Made by a program: the position numbers and the translations under genes
The notes under the pieces: model-generated
Databases searched by the model: none
The model's input: only the letters and a program-made list of their open reading frames with translations
Told to the model about the DNA's origin: nothing
Part shown: piece by piece, positions 46,981 to 60,569 of the stretch
Numbering within the stretch: position 1 is the stretch's first letter
Layout of the letters: every line of letters starts with the position of its first letter
Assembly: GCA_037957365.1 (NCBI GenBank)
Contig: JARHVA010003528.1
Location: 1,478,501 to 1,542,500 of the forward strand
Length of the DNA stretch: 64,000 bases
Source of the DNA: Torreya grandis
Lineage: Eukaryota > Streptophyta > Pinopsida > Cupressales > Taxaceae
Reading direction: 5' to 3'

Positions 46981-48671
46981 AAAATATTTCATGATAAGAG
47001 AGGATAGAGTTATACAAAATATGAAAAGATATGTCTAAAAAGGCAAAAAAGGTTCAAACTAGGTCTAACTCAGTCAAAGGGGATGGATTTCTATCTCTAA
47101 AAGGTCTATGCTAAAATTTGGTAAAATTAGTATAACATTAAATTCTTTAAATAAATAAGGTCAAGTAAAATTATTTAAAAATAAGGTGCCAAAATCTAGG
47201 TCTAAATATGTTCCAAATAGGTCTAAACTAGGAAAGGTAAAAGTTTTTAGGTGTTTTGGCCAAACACGACATCACAAGCTAGGCTCAAAATAAGGCATGT
47301 GCTAGGGCACTTGGACAAACTCAGCATCAAAATCTAGACTTGAAACAAAGGAAATGATATTAATATAACAAAATTGGAACACTTTGGCATAAATAAGGCA
47401 TTTGATTCTAGACATAAAAATTATAAAATTGGTATAAGGCACTAAAAAACAAGCACTTGGTGATAGACTGATTCTATCAAATAATATAGTTTTCAAATTT
47501 TGGGTCAAAATTAACCTAAGTTACACAACCCAAAAGAGAAAGATCTATGTATCAGCACCTATAAAACAAGGCCTAAATAAAAATCAATCATGTTTAGATC
47601 CAAACTTGTAAAAGTTAAGTACAGACTTAAATTAGGAAAACTTAGGTTTTGTTGACCAAAAAGATAGGAAAATTTAAACAACATGACTATAATAAAACAA
47701 ATATCCCACAAGACATAAATGGTTGGTTTAAATAATGAAAATTTAGACAAAAGATAAGAAAAATCTATTGAAATAATTTGTTCAGTGTAATGGCATTTTC
47801 AATCTCAAAAGATGTAACAATTTTTTCTTTAAAGAATTTTAAGGCTCAAAAATTGAATTGATTTAGGTAGCATTATGTTATCCATTTCAATCAAGTGAAA
47901 CACATAACATTTTTGACACAAAAGTTTTCTAAGTTAAATCAAGGTGTCAAATGGATGCCATAATGCCTCCTGAAAAAATAGAGTAGTGTAGATAAACAAA
48001 CTAGTATATGATGTGGTATAATAAATAAAGTTTTAGACACAAAACACAAAGAAATAAAAGAATAAATGAAAAAATATAATCAATTATATCATCCTAAATC
48101 CTATTAAGGTGTGTTAAGTGGGGTTGACTATTACTTACAAGTTATGAAACTCTAGATTAAACCCAAGTGTGGCTAACACAAGAGAATCATTACATCAATT
48201 GAGTTCATATAATTCAACTTATCATGAAATTTTATATTCCTTTTCATGACTATTATATTCATGGACTACTTAGTGAAAACCCCTAGTTAACCAAACTTGA
48301 CGTGGGCCTTTGTTATGAAAGGAGAGGTTAGCCACTCAACCCCCTGGCTCTTGTAGTATGTGTACCCTAATTTTTATACCCTATCATGGAGTGGGGCTGA
48401 AAAAATACCATGAGATGAAACCTTGGTTCAATTTTTCCCTAGAGAACTCATGAGAAGTAATGACATCCCCTTCACAAGCCAAATTGCATGAAAATAAATG
48501 ACTAGTAGAAAGACTTTAAGATTACTTTTAGATCACCCAATACCATACAGGTTTTGGGGAGAGCCTAGACAAATTTATTTACACGATTTTGAATAAGGCA
48601 CAAATGAAATGAAAAGGCACTTTTGATCACTTGAGTTCCTTATAGGGGATGGGGGGAGAGCATACATGCAC
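46981..48671. other. Gene-free DNA, possibly leader or LTR of the gypsy with gag at 45112-46980
   Basis: Loose repetition of TAGGTCTAAA and CTAGGCTCAAA words around 47050-47480. No primer site or LTR pair was identified. A short W-box-like GGGTTGACTA occurs at about 48122. Confidence 0.4.
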
Positions 48672-48928
48672 TATAATCTAAAAATAGGTGTAGGTCAAAA
48701 AATTGTAGAAATAGAAGATAAATATGTTTATAATATTATTTGTAAGATAGAAGATTTGAGCCATCAGAATAACATTGGTCAAACTAAGAGATAAATTAGT
48801 CACAAAGAGATAGTATATGTTGGCCTTTTGGTAGTGGGAAAGGTCTAGAAGCTAAAGTTACCTCCATGATATGTATTTTCCAAGTGTATAAGATTGAGGT
48901 GCTATATAATTTAGAAATAGTGTCTACA
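48672..48928 (-). repeat. Putative short LTR (left copy)
   Basis: About 257 bp, resembling 53030-53305. Shared runs are TATGTATTTTCCAAGTGTA and GTGTCTACA at the end, so on the minus strand it starts TGTAGACAC. On the minus strand it is preceded by AGAGGGGG (+48936-48943), a polypurine tract in the right place for a 3' LTR. The outer border is uncertain. Confidence 0.5.
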
Positions 48929-49411
48929 TTTTAGGCCCCCTCTAATTAAATAATTAAATTTTAGGTTTAAAGGAAAATAAATGTTTACCTAGGTGTGTAT
49001 AACACACTGTGTCTTTGCTTGAGTTTAACTTGAGTGTTTTTCTAGTGAATAACCTACAACTAAGAGTATGTTCTAGTATATAACTAGTGCATATAATTTG
49101 AAATTAAAGCATTTAAATAATTGAAATTGAAAGGTAGAAAGGTTTAAGAGTAAATATGTGTATTGATGAAATTTTCTTGCCTTCTAAAAATTTAATTTGA
49201 AATATGTATCATTATGAATCACTAAAACTAAGATTAGGACAAATACAAATATAGAAAATACATATATCTAAATATATATATAGAGAGAGATATTGGAAGA
49301 CACATGACCCCAACCTTTTTTTATTAGAATTCTAAAGATATAAGTATAGAATTCTACCAAAAATGTGTTTCTTAATCATATAACTATGAATTTGGCCAAT
49401 TTAAAACTGTG

Positions 49412-49745
49412 TAAGTGTAGACAACATGTTTCCAAAACATGCCCCCACTATAATCTAAAACTTAAAATTGGTATAAGTATAGAGAAAATGTTTCAAAAAC
49501 ATGCTCCCACTATAATCTAAAAATTAAAAATTATGAAAGAGTGGAGAAAATGTTTCAAAAAAATTCCCCCATTATAATATGGGTGTGTTTCATAATGAAT
49601 AAATGTGGATAATATGTTTCCAAAACATGCCTGTAGAATCTGAAATTGTTACTAATGTGGAGAACCTGTTTTCCAAAATATGTCCCCATGGAATCTAAAA
49701 CTATGACAAATGTGGAGAACATGTTTCTAAAACATGTTCCCACAA
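49412..49745. repeat. Minisatellite with a palindromic core, six units
   Basis: Units begin near 49415, 49477, 49540, 49604, 49656 and 49711 (spacing 52-64 bp). The core is GTGGAGAACATGTTTCCAAAACATG, in which CATGTTT and AAACATG form an inverted repeat, followed by a CCCCCACTATAATCTAAAA-type segment. The units are diverged, so the array is old. Confidence 0.75.
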
Positions 49746-50837
49746 AAATATTAATATGTGAAGAAATGTGAAAGTCATGCCTCTATGGCATATGCTCACT
49801 GATATGTCCCCCTCCCCTTTTGAGGTGACGAAAAGTAGCAACTAGTAGCTACATTACCACAAAAGGATAAGATAATTATATAGTATGTGTATGAATCATA
49901 TAGCATATAGAGGTAACATGTATAGTTAGATATATCATTAAATCATGAATAATGTGATCACACCAAGTCCTAATATGCATAATTTAGATCATGTAAATGT
50001 ATATATAGTAACAATATGATCTCAACAAACAATCAAGTAAAAACACAAGTGCACTCAAAAGTAAATCAAAGATAATGGTCCAAGTAGACCTCGAATAAGA
50101 GGCATGTTTAAATGTCACACAATTGAAGGGACATGACTTATTAATGTCCAAAAAATCAAGAATGACATATTCAAATGTCAACATATAATGAATTATGACA
50201 TGTTCAAATTTAAAATAGGAAAATAGAGGCATGGTGACCACAAATAAAAAATCATATTCAAATGTTCAAAAAATAAAGATAATAACAAGGCAAAACACTC
50301 AAGGAAGTGCATAAATGGAAATCATGGAACATAAGAAACTTACATAAACATAACATACTAGTACTTAGATCATGTGTTAGTAAAAAACATTAAGTGCATA
50401 ACATATAAAGTACACTATGAAATATTTAAGCATGAATAAATGCACATGTAAGTGCATAAGCTCAATCATGAAATGGAAAGTGATCATAGAACTATATAAA
50501 TTATGTATCATGATCATGTATGAGTAAAATTCTTACCATGACCCAAGGATATCATCAAGGTTATGCCTTTGTGAAGTCCTAATATCATGTTTTCCATATT
50601 AATATGATGTGTAATCAATATTATTATGATCATACCAGTCTTCTATATTAGTAATATATGAAAACTGTAAATTCTTAATTTATTTTTTAACATTTGATAT
50701 ACCATTTGGATTATTTGTATATGAATAATGAACCGTGTCATACTATGGTTGTGACCTTTTTGGTATGCCATTATTTTTATCTGTGTGCACCTCATATGTT
50801 AATACCTTATGAACATCTTGAGCTACATGGTTTTTCT

Positions 50838-50839
<2 letters not shown>

Positions 50840-50878
<39 letters not shown>
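50840..50878. repeat. (GT)n microsatellite
   Basis: About 19 uninterrupted GT units. Confidence 0.97.
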
Positions 50879-50880
<2 letters not shown>

Positions 50881-52178
50881 TCAATTATATATAAGAAATA
50901 GTATCAACAATTTCATAATCATTTTGAATTGTGCCCTCTTATTTTTCAATGTTGACCAACAAAAGGATCTCACATAGATTATTTTATAGTGGTTTTAATA
51001 TCATTGGTTCCTTTGGTAATTATATATCATGTGGAATTTTTGAAACCTTTATTAATGGTATTTACTCTATTGATTTGTTCTTTTGACCCTTCCCTTGCTT
51101 TAAATTGTCTTTTGGTACCCATATTTGTTATTTTGGCACTTATGCTTTAGGATAAGTACTCATCATGTCAGTAGGTTTCTTGGTTGATGTATAAATTATA
51201 TGATCACCACTACCTTTATGACTTTGTATTTTGTTCTTCAATACAAATTAATAATATGTATGAAGACCATATATTTTATGATATACACAATTGTACTTGG
51301 ATCTTTGTGTAGGATGTAAAGGAGGTAGTTGACTCACTTTGTTTCTAAGATTATCCCTTATGATTTCACTTGGACTCTTATTAACCTTTTGTTAAATTTT
51401 AGAGTCACTTATTTTGGATGTATTTTTTTGTAGATTTTCATTTCAATATGAAATTTTATTAGGCATAACATTGGTCGAGTAGGATGAAAAAATGTGATGA
51501 ACACTACCATGTATTGGATTATGTAGGTATATAATGTAATTTTCTAATATTTGATCTTAGAGCTTAAATTATTGTGCAAGTCTTCTATTAACTTCCACAT
51601 AAAGATGATTTAATCCTTTAGTGTTTCACAAGTGTTAACCATAAGTGCTTCAAATCAAACATGCATACATATACCATATACTTTATCCCTTAAAGGAGTA
51701 TAGCATGGACCTAATTAGAGGGATGGTAGTTATCACCCTCCTTAGGGTTAAGAGGAGCAAGTGGATAATTTGTATCCATTTTAAATGTCCTAAAAATTAA
51801 TATTATAATATAATAAGAAAGACATAAAATTTCTAAGGAGAAATCAATCATGATAATAAAAATTAGAATTGAATAATTATTGTATTATAATCCATTTAAT
51901 AGGAAATAGTAAGCCAACTAGGGTTTGCATATAAAGACACAAAGGTCAGGTTCACCGAATTTAAAATGCTAAAATATAGATGTGAGGAATGTAAGGTTAA
52001 ATGGGTAGAGATATCCTAGTTCACAAGGATGGGAGAATATCTCTAAAACAAGCCAATTATTTACAAAACTTAGAACATATACTAAATTTATTATGTTTAG
52101 ATTATAAAGATAGAAAGTATAATTATGATAAGTATTTTAATGATAATGAAAACATAATACTTAACTTGTTATAATGTT

Positions 52179-52181
<3 letters not shown>

Positions 52182-52238
<57 letters not shown>
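52182..52238. repeat. (TA)n microsatellite
   Basis: About 28 uninterrupted TA units. Confidence 0.97.
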
Positions 52239-52240
<2 letters not shown>

Positions 52241-53029
52241 GATTCTAGATCAATTTAATGATTATATAAATTATACCTCTATAGCCATAAACACTTGCAT
52301 TGACCTAGGATAGTTTCATCAATACTACTGTCTAACTCAAACATAGATGTCTAGTATGGAATACCTACAAGAACTATATGTGACCACCTAGATGATTTTA
52401 GGTTATATGTTTCCTTCACTCTATTACATTTATATCTTGGTTATGGACTATTGTTCCTTGTCAAATAAAAAAACCCTAGTTATTAATCTTCATAGTGGTT
52501 GTGGAAAAAATGGGTTAGTGGGTACAAGGTATTAAGATACCCCAAAGACCCCTATATCAATTAGTGTTACATACATATATAATACTTTGAATATAACATC
52601 AAACTTATAAATTTCTCCCTTATGTATTGTCTTGTGTGTGAATCATTCGATGTTTTATAAATAAGTACAATGATGACCTAGCTTGTGACTTAGAGAATGT
52701 GGTTCATGGAATGTTCCTTCAATACTTTAGACCAGTAGATATGTTATTGCTATGACTAATATGGAAATAGGATAAAATAGGGAATAGTTTCTCATTTGAG
52801 TTTTTGATTGAGTGTTTTTTATAAGAAACCTTGGTATTTTCTAGGTTTGTCCTAGGTTAAGAATTAATGAAGATTGATCCTATACTCATACCAATCTCTT
52901 TGAATAGTATATCACATTAAATCACATAGGCCAACCTTTAAGATACATTTAATTTGAAAATTGGATGAATTTAGCATATTGGATGCTTGCATCAGTATAA
53001 GACACTTGCATTGACATAAACATCTAACT

Positions 53030-53305
53030 ACGATGTAAGTGTCTAAGCATTTAGAAATTAGGTGCAAGTCTAAAACATGTATATATAGAAGATAAGTAGG
53101 TTTATAATAGTCTAGTCAAGACAGAAGGTTTAATTCATCATAATAAAATTATTTGGACTAAGAAATAAGTAATTAGGCATAAAGAGATATTGTATACAAA
53201 CCTTTTGGAAATGGGAAAGGTGTAAAAGTTGAAGGTACATCCATCATATGTATTTTCCAAGTGTACAAGCTTAAGGTGCTTTATAATTCAGAAATTGTGT
53301 CTACA
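53030..53305 (-). repeat. Putative short LTR (right copy)
   Basis: Partner of 48672-48928, ending TTGTGTCTACA. A primer site could not be recognised on its inner side, so the LTR reading rests on the repeat pair, the TGTAGACA start and the polypurine tract next to the other copy. Confidence 0.45.
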
Positions 53306-54855
53306 ATTTTACATGATAATATTTTATGATGATTACATATGATTTTTCCATGGATTTATAAGTTAATATTTTTTGATAGTTACATATGTTTTTTACATCA
53401 TTATATTTTTCATGATGGTTTCTAACATGAACTTATGGAAAAAAAAAAGTGTTTTTATTGATTATCATAGAGCTTATGATTTTAATTCTATCTTTTGAGA
53501 TGAGTGATTGCAATACAAGCTTTTTTTAAAATACCTCACCTCAGAAGGGGGCATATATCTAAATAGTTTATGAAAAAAAATGGTTCAATATATTGAGAAA
53601 AATTATTGAGTAAATATATTGATAAAAAATATTGAGAAACTTTTAGAGAACATGATCAAACTGATAGTGGCATAAATGGTCTATTTGTCTACTTCCTTGA
53701 TTAAGAAGATAATAGATTTGGTTATAATAACTCCCAAATGAGTGTTGGTTTTTAAAGGCTTTTCTAAAAAAATTCTCATTGGAACAATTAAAATATATTT
53801 TTGTTTTTAAAATATAACAAAAGTATGGGTTCAAATACAAAAAAATGTAGTCATTCCTATGTTTATTTAAATTTATATTTTTCAAAATTGACTATATTTT
53901 CCATTGATTTGATAAAAAAATTATTTATTGTGGGTATATGCCCATTTCCCACATGTACAATAAATTTTTTTGAACAATCAAATTGTAGATAGATGCCCAA
54001 AGATGTTTCATCCTTCCTCCCTAGGTATGCCAAGGTATGAATTTCAATTACATGTTATTTTACTTTGATCCATGCATGAGTTTACTCACATACACACATC
54101 AAAGTAGAAGCATTATGTTGAGACCTATTTTTTTAAATGTTTATTATTGTATTATGATTAGTGTTATTTTGTGCATATGGTTCATCGGTTAAATTTAGGT
54201 ACTTATTGACATTTTTCCATATGTTTTCCTTTTCTTATTATTCTACATATGGCCCTATATTAAACTCTTTATTGTAACTATCTCTCTTTTTAGATTTGGG
54301 GATATTTTCATTTCTATTTATCTTTCCTTTGTATTATTTTTATCTTTGTTTCATGTCATTTTTTTCCTTTGGACCAAATTTAGCAATCTATTGAATCTTC
54401 CCTAAATAGATTTGACATGGCCACTGATTCCATCCCTATTATTTTTTGGCCCTTATCCCCATTTACATTTTTTTATATTATGTGGGCATGTTTTGTCATA
54501 TTTAATTTTTATCATTGGATTGGATTATATGCCAATAGTTCCTTCATTCAAATTGGATAAGGTTATATATAAAAGACCTCTTATATGAGTTTTAGAAACA
54601 AATGGCAAGTAGAATTATGTATCATTTCAAGTCTAGGCACACTCCTAGTGCCCTGCCTAACCTCAAATTTGATTAAGCCCATATCTAAGTGTTAATTAAT
54701 GTTAGACCCATGAATTAATCCATTTTTATGATTAGTATAATGCTTTGATCATTTTTCCTTTGAGTATTTCAGATTAGATCTCAAAAAAAGAGACTTTAAT
54801 TATGGTTGATGTGTAATTAAATAATATGTTTATTGGTTATATCTATTCATATCAT
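53306..54855. other. Gene-free AT-rich DNA
   Basis: No domain or repeat recognised. Long A/T runs keep short frames open by chance (53643-53992). Confidence 0.5.
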
Positions 54856-54889
54856 AAAGGTATCATGATGGGTAGGAGTAGAGTAGTGG

Positions 54890-56400
54890 TGGAAATTTTA
54901 AACAAGAGTGATGGGCAAGAGATGGGGGATCTACATCTTGAGATTTCAAGCCTAGTAGAAAAATATCTAGAAAAGAAGTCATCATGTGAGGCTCATATCT
55001 CATCAGAATCTTCAAAGAATATAGAGTCAATAAACAAGGAGTATATTTTGGGTCTAAAATGTCTTGCTCCATCTCCCAACAAAGCTAAGTAGTGGGCCTC
55101 TTGGGCTAATCTAGTCATAGGTGAATATTGTTAGTTTGTTCCTTTCAATTCTCTTCTCATGCCCTCAAGGGAGTGTAACTAGGTAAGTCTTGAGGTCCCA
55201 ATGGAATTATAAAAAACATCAATTTCTCTCTTTCTAGCTCAATTTTGGTAAAATTCAATGACTTCTACCCCAATATCGACTCTTTCTAGAAATGGGATAA
55301 TGTTAAATGGAAACCCAAAGGTTATCTTGATATTATTGCAATGCCTAGGAACTACTTCCTGGTCAACTTCTCCCATCCTAAAGATAGTCTTAATAATCGC
55401 ATGGGAGGTCTATGGTTCATGGGTAAATTGGTAGTCTATAAACATAAATGGAAGGTAGGCCTTAATCTCAATTGCATAGTTTTGGAAGACATTCTAGTTT
55501 TGATTAGCCTTCTTAAACTCCTATTGGAATTTTGGGCTTTATAATTCATTTTTAGAATTACTAGGGATATAGGGAAACCCATATCCATCAACTTGGTAAC
55601 TCATTTTAGAAGTCATCTTTTGGAAATCAGGGTTTGTGTCTTCATCCCAATAGATGAACCTTTGATCCACTCCATCACAATCAAATCCAAGTATGGCACC
55701 TAGATCCAAAAAAATAATTTTAATAAAGCCTCAGATATTTGTTAGTCCTTCAATTTCCTAAGCCACTCCTCCAAATCTACCCTCAGGTTAAGAAGCATCT
55801 TGATTCTCCCTCTCTGACCTAGGTTAGGAAGTCTTCTTCCCATGCTCCCTCCTCTCCCCCTTTATTCTTGATCAAACCCATTCCCCACTCACCCCCTCTT
55901 CTTGATGCCTTCTCCCCTCCTCTTGCCTCCCCCTCTCCTCTCTTCCCTCCCTCAAACCATCTCCCTACCTCACTTCCCCCCCCCACATCCTCCCCATCCA
56001 TTCATTTTCCTCCTACATCCCCTTAGCACCTTCCTTCCCCCCTCCCCCCTCCCCCTTCCCCCTACCTTCCCCTCTTGGTCCCTCCCCTTCCATTCCTTCC
56101 CCCAATCCATCTTTTACCCCCTTGAGCATTAGGAAAAAGCCTCTAGTATCTTTGTGAGTCCCCTCAATTCAAAATATTCTTAATCCTTCTCATGTTTCTT
56201 AGCCTCCATCTCCCCCCCTCTTCACCTTTTGATCTCACTCCTATTCCCTTAATATATGACCTTTTTAATGAGGTTATTTTTGTTTCTCTAACTATCTCCC
56301 CTCTCCCTTGTTTATCTTCACTCGCCTCTACCCCTCCTTTCTCTCCCTACCACTTGCCTTGTGTTTCATCCTTTTTGGATGCCAACTAGTCCTATAGGAG
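54890..56400 (+). pseudogene. LINE ORF1 (DUF4283-type nucleic-acid-binding protein), decayed
   Basis: The core is at 55341-55544: MPRNYFLVNFSHPKD, then GGLWFMGKLVVYKHKWK and LLLEFWAL. This is the pattern of the DUF4283 domain at the start of plant LINE ORF1 proteins. IDEPLIHSITIKSKYGT follows at about 55650, the usual continuation. No zinc knuckle was recognised. From about 55800 to 56390 the DNA is a C/T-rich tract encoding Pro/Leu/Ser-rich sequence. The opening 54890-55092 is Glu/Ser-rich in another frame. ORF1 proteins coat the LINE RNA. Confidence 0.75.
55800..56390 (+). repeat. Polypyrimidine tract within LINE ORF1
   Basis: Nearly 600 bases dominated by C and T (runs such as CCCCTCCCCCCTCCCCC at 56039-56060). 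It is the most C-rich part of the window. It corresponds to the Pro-rich linker of ORF1 but is far more pyrimidine-biased than coding need requires. Confidence 0.8.
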
Positions 56401-56679
56401 ATTCTTATCCTATCTTATCCTTCTTTTTCTAGATGTAATCCTAAATGTCTCAACTTATCAGAAGGTTATTGCTCCTTAATTCCCATTAGAGAAAGTGATA
56501 ATTCAATTTAGGATGAGGATAAGTGGGAAAAACTCCATAACAAAAAGGTGAGGAAGAAAGCAGATATTGGGTGCGAATAGAAATCAAAAGGTAGACCCAC
56601 TTCCTAGAGATCTCAATGTGATTAAATAGATAGACAAGTGGTAAAGGACATTTAGATGACCCTCCATCACTACCCCAAT

Positions 56680-59600
56680 AGTAAGAGTTGAAATTCCTCT
56701 CTTGGAACATAAGGGGTATAAATAACCCCAATAAATAGAGACTAGCTAGAAACCTAGTTTTGAAACACAAGATAGATATTCTATTATTGTAAAAAACTGA
56801 GATGTCTGCAAATAATCTTTTCAAGCTAAAGTCTAAGATTTTAGATAACTCATTTTGTAGATGTAATAGTTCTAGAGAAGTGTTGGGTGGCCTAGTATTC
56901 TTTTGGGACCCTATTGTCATGAAAGGATATCACTTCCTTACCAAGGACAATCATATCTCTATTTATTTCACTGATGCTCAGGATAAGAATTCTTGGATCC
57001 TTACAAATGTCTATGCCCCAAATTCTAAAATCAAAAGGAAGAGGTTGTAGAATAATCTAATTAAGATAAAAAACTAATTTAATAATTTCAATTGGGTGCT
57101 AGTTGGATACTTCAAATATCCTCTATTCTTGAGGGAAAAAATGGGTGGGTCAATCACTAATATGATAGCATGGTTGATCTACATGATTTCATCACCAATT
57201 CTAAGTTGCATGCTGTGGATCTCAAAGGAAATCAATACACTTAGTCTAACAGAATGCTAGGTGATAATCATATCCAAGTAAGACTAGATAGATTCCTCAT
57301 TCCTTTAAACTTGATCTATTCCTTCTCCTCTCTCCTCGTGTCTCTTCCTAGGATTAGATCTGACCATAATCCTCTAGTGTTTCAAAGTGACAGGGTTTCC
57401 AAAGCCAAGGCCACTCCTTTAAAATTTGAAAAAATGTGGATTTTTAACCACACTCTAGAGGATTACATCAATGAATGGTAGAATATATCTATTGAAGGTT
57501 TGTCCATGTTCATCCTTGCTATGAAATTGAGACATATTTAAAACATGCTTAAACTCTAGAATAAGGAAGTATTTGGAAATATCTTTATCCAAAAAAACTT
57601 AATTATTGAATAAATTCATAAATTTGAAATGAAAATCTCAAACATTGGCTACTCTGATGACCTTCATCTAAAGGAGAAGGAACTCCTTATTAGATAACAC
57701 AATCTTGAGGATAAATAAGAAACGTATTAGAGGCAAAAATATACAAATCTTTGGCTTAAAGAAGGGGATAGAAAAACTAAAATATTTCATACCTCCACTT
57801 ATAAAAATAGGCAAAGGAATCTTATTATAAAGATATAAGTTGAGGATGGAACTTGGCTCAGAAAGGAGGAAGACATTGTAAGCCACATGGTCAAATACTT
57901 TAAATCCTTGCTTTCCTACTCCCCCTCTTTGGAATCTAGTCTCAAGGATCAAATTGTCAACATTTTTGGTAAGATTATTACATAGGAAGATAATGATTCC
58001 ATCCTTAAACCCCCTTTGAATGAAGAGATCAGGTCAATTGTTTTCTCTTTAGAAGGGGATAAATCCCCTAGGCTAGATGGATTCCCTCCTTTCTTTTTCT
58101 AGGTATTTTGGGAAATTATCATTTATGAGGTTTGCTTGGTGGTTATTAAATTCTTGAATGTAGGGACCTTGCTCCAAGATTTTAACAACTCCTTTTTGGT
58201 CCTCATTCCTAAGAAACAAGGTACATCTAAGGCATTGTATTTTAGACCTATCAGCTTGTGCTCCACTTTTTACAAAATCTATACCAAAGGTCTTTCCCTA
58301 AAAATTCAACCCTGACTTGACAAAATAATATTTGAGTAGCAAGGTGCCTTTGTGTTTGATGGACAAATTTCTAGTGGGATAATCACTATCCATGAAACCA
58401 TACACTTAGTTTCCCATTCAAATCGGTAAGGCATGTTCCTAAATATAGATATGAACAAATCCTATGATCAAGTTTCTTAGCTTTTCCTTGAAATTTTTCT
58501 AGATTAAATTAGGTTCAATCTCTAGGTCAAAAAATTAATATCCACTTGTTTTTGCAACCCACTTTTTGAGTCTTGATCAATGGTGTGACTAGGTTTGGAT
58601 GAAAAAGGATTAAGATAAGGGGACCCACTATCCCTTTACCTTTTCATTATTCTAGTGGAAGATTTAAGTCACCTTTTTTAAATCCAAAACATGTAATATC
58701 ATCGAGGGAATCATTTTTTCCCCTAATACCAACCTTGTCACTCATCAATAATTTATTGATTGACATGATTATTATGGGGGAGGGTTTAGTAATAGAAGTT
58801 AGAGGCTTCAAGAAGAATCTTGAGGTGTTTGAATGGGTATATAGATAGAATGTGAATTTCAATAAGATCTCCATTTTTTCCATCAACAATCTCTTGACTC
58901 TTCAAATTAAAATCACTAAGATCCTAGCAGGTGGAAAAGGATGTTCTAAAAAAAGTATCAAATGGAATGTTGATAGAGGTAATTTTTTTGAATTTTGGAG
59001 TGACCCATGAATATTGAATCCTCTAGAACCAATTCTTTAAGACCCATATTTGATATCCTTCTTCAAGAATAATTATGGCCTCAAGGTTATGGACTTTTGG
59101 GAAACTAGAAATGGAAAAAAATGCTAGAAAATCCTAGCTAAAACTAGTTTGGACTATCAACAAGCCCGCTTGCTCCAAGATCTAAATGATTACATTCAAC
59201 ATATTCATATCAATCATTTCCTTAGGGAAGATGAATTTTTTTGGAAACATGATCCCAACAATATTTACTTAGTGAAATTTGGATTCTTATCTTTTTGGAA
59301 CTTGGAGGAGGATTTCAACTAGACATATCTTTGGATTAAGAATATCATACCCAAAATCAATGTTTTATATTGGTTGTTTGCTTATAATAAGATATTAATA
59401 GTGGAAAATATGATTAAAATTTGACTAACCATCCCTAATAAATGCTCACTTTACAAATAGGATGCAGAGTCTATGGAACATTTATTCTTATTCTATCTTT
59501 TTGTGTTAACTAGATTTTAGTGCTTCTTCAGTGATTCCAACATTTCTTAGGTTTTTCCAGGAGCTATCCAAGACTTAATCACCCAATGGAAACCCCCTTA

Positions 59601-60480
59601 GGAAGAACCTATACTAACTTGCTGGTGGATTTTGGCCGTACCTAACATTTTATAGGGCAGCTAGAAAGCCAAAAATTCTTGTATCTTTGAAAGCCAAGAA
59701 CCTCAACCTGATTCCACCTTCAAAAGGATTAAGGATTTAATGCAAGAAAAATAATCAATCTCATACTCATCATTTGACCAACCAAGATATCCCCTCATTT
59801 CTAGTATCATGAATCAACTTAATCTAGTTGTCCTAAGAAAATCCCTAGTTAAAGTTATGGACTGTTAAGTGGTTGCCCTCTATTCCCCAGTGGGTCAAGT
59901 TGAACTTTGACAAGGCTACAAAGGGAAATCTTGGCCCAGCTAGATTAAGTGATTTGATCAGGGATTCTTCAGGAAACATTAAAATAGCTTATACAGGGCT
60001 CCTTAGGATAAAACTAATCATGTCTCTGAAACTTTTATGGCTCTATGAGGTATTGAGAAGGTGGTTAATATAGGGTTTCAATTTATACACATAGAAGGGG
60101 ATTTGATGACCATAATCAAATATCTCAAAGGACTTTCCCCTCCTTCCTAGAACATCTTTGGAATCATCAGTGATGTAACATTATTCCTTAACCATTTCAA
60201 AGGAGTTATCATCAAGCATGTCTACAAAGAAGGCAATAGGGGAGCTAACTACTTGGTGAATATTGGGGACCCTAATAGTGATTGCATCACCTAGAACATT
60301 GGAGAATTTTGAGATGATGTCATCTAAATTATCAAGAATGAAAAAGGACATGTCACACAAAGGAATGGTGTTTAATATTATGATGATTAGATCATGGGTA
60401 AAGCAAAATTATTTTCACACATGCAAAGCTCTAATTTCCAAGGCTTTACATAGGTGGCAGCCATCATGCTCTTAAACTAT
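56680..60480 (+). pseudogene. LINE ORF2 (endonuclease - reverse transcriptase - RNase H), decayed
   Basis: Endonuclease: LKFLSWNIRGINNP at 56688, NVYAPN at 57006, RSDHNPL at about 57356. The second motif should be Q-E-T but reads stop-K-T at 56790-56798, and GDFN reads GYFK at 57105-57116. RT: FRPISLCSTFYKI at 58241, MNKSYDQVS at about 58450, then GDPLSLYLFIILVEDLS at about 58615. The catalytic F/Y-A-D-D position reads LIDM at about 58757-58768, losing the second Asp. RNase H (59891-60270): WVKLNFDKATKGN, then EGDLMTIIKYLKG, then EGNRGANYL, where the usual A-D is A-N. There are many stops and several frame changes. An intact product would nick the target and copy LINE RNA into the genome. Confidence 0.9.
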
Positions 60481-60569
60481 GTGTCTAGTTCTAGCTCATT
60501 TTATTGCTATCTTCCTATTTTGCAAGGCACTATTTAGGCCTTTTGTAAAGGTAACACTTATCCAAAAAA

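Larger units (their letters stand above)
48929..53029. other. Interior between the putative short LTRs, mostly non-coding
   Basis: Holds a hairpin minisatellite (49412-49745), a (GT)n tract (50840-50878) and a (TA)n tract (52182-52238). Minus-strand sequence from about 51780 to 50900 gives pieces that look faintly coding (for example NYPLAPLNPKEGDNYHP), but no domain can be named. No RT motif. Confidence 0.4.

Noticed and set aside
50900..51780. Possible minus-strand gag-like coding region
   Set aside because: Some protein-like stretches but many stops and no nameable motif. Not strong enough for a gene call.
55819..56001. Minus-strand Gly/Glu/Arg-rich frame
   Set aside because: It is the reverse of the polypyrimidine tract in LINE ORF1; composition explains the open frame.
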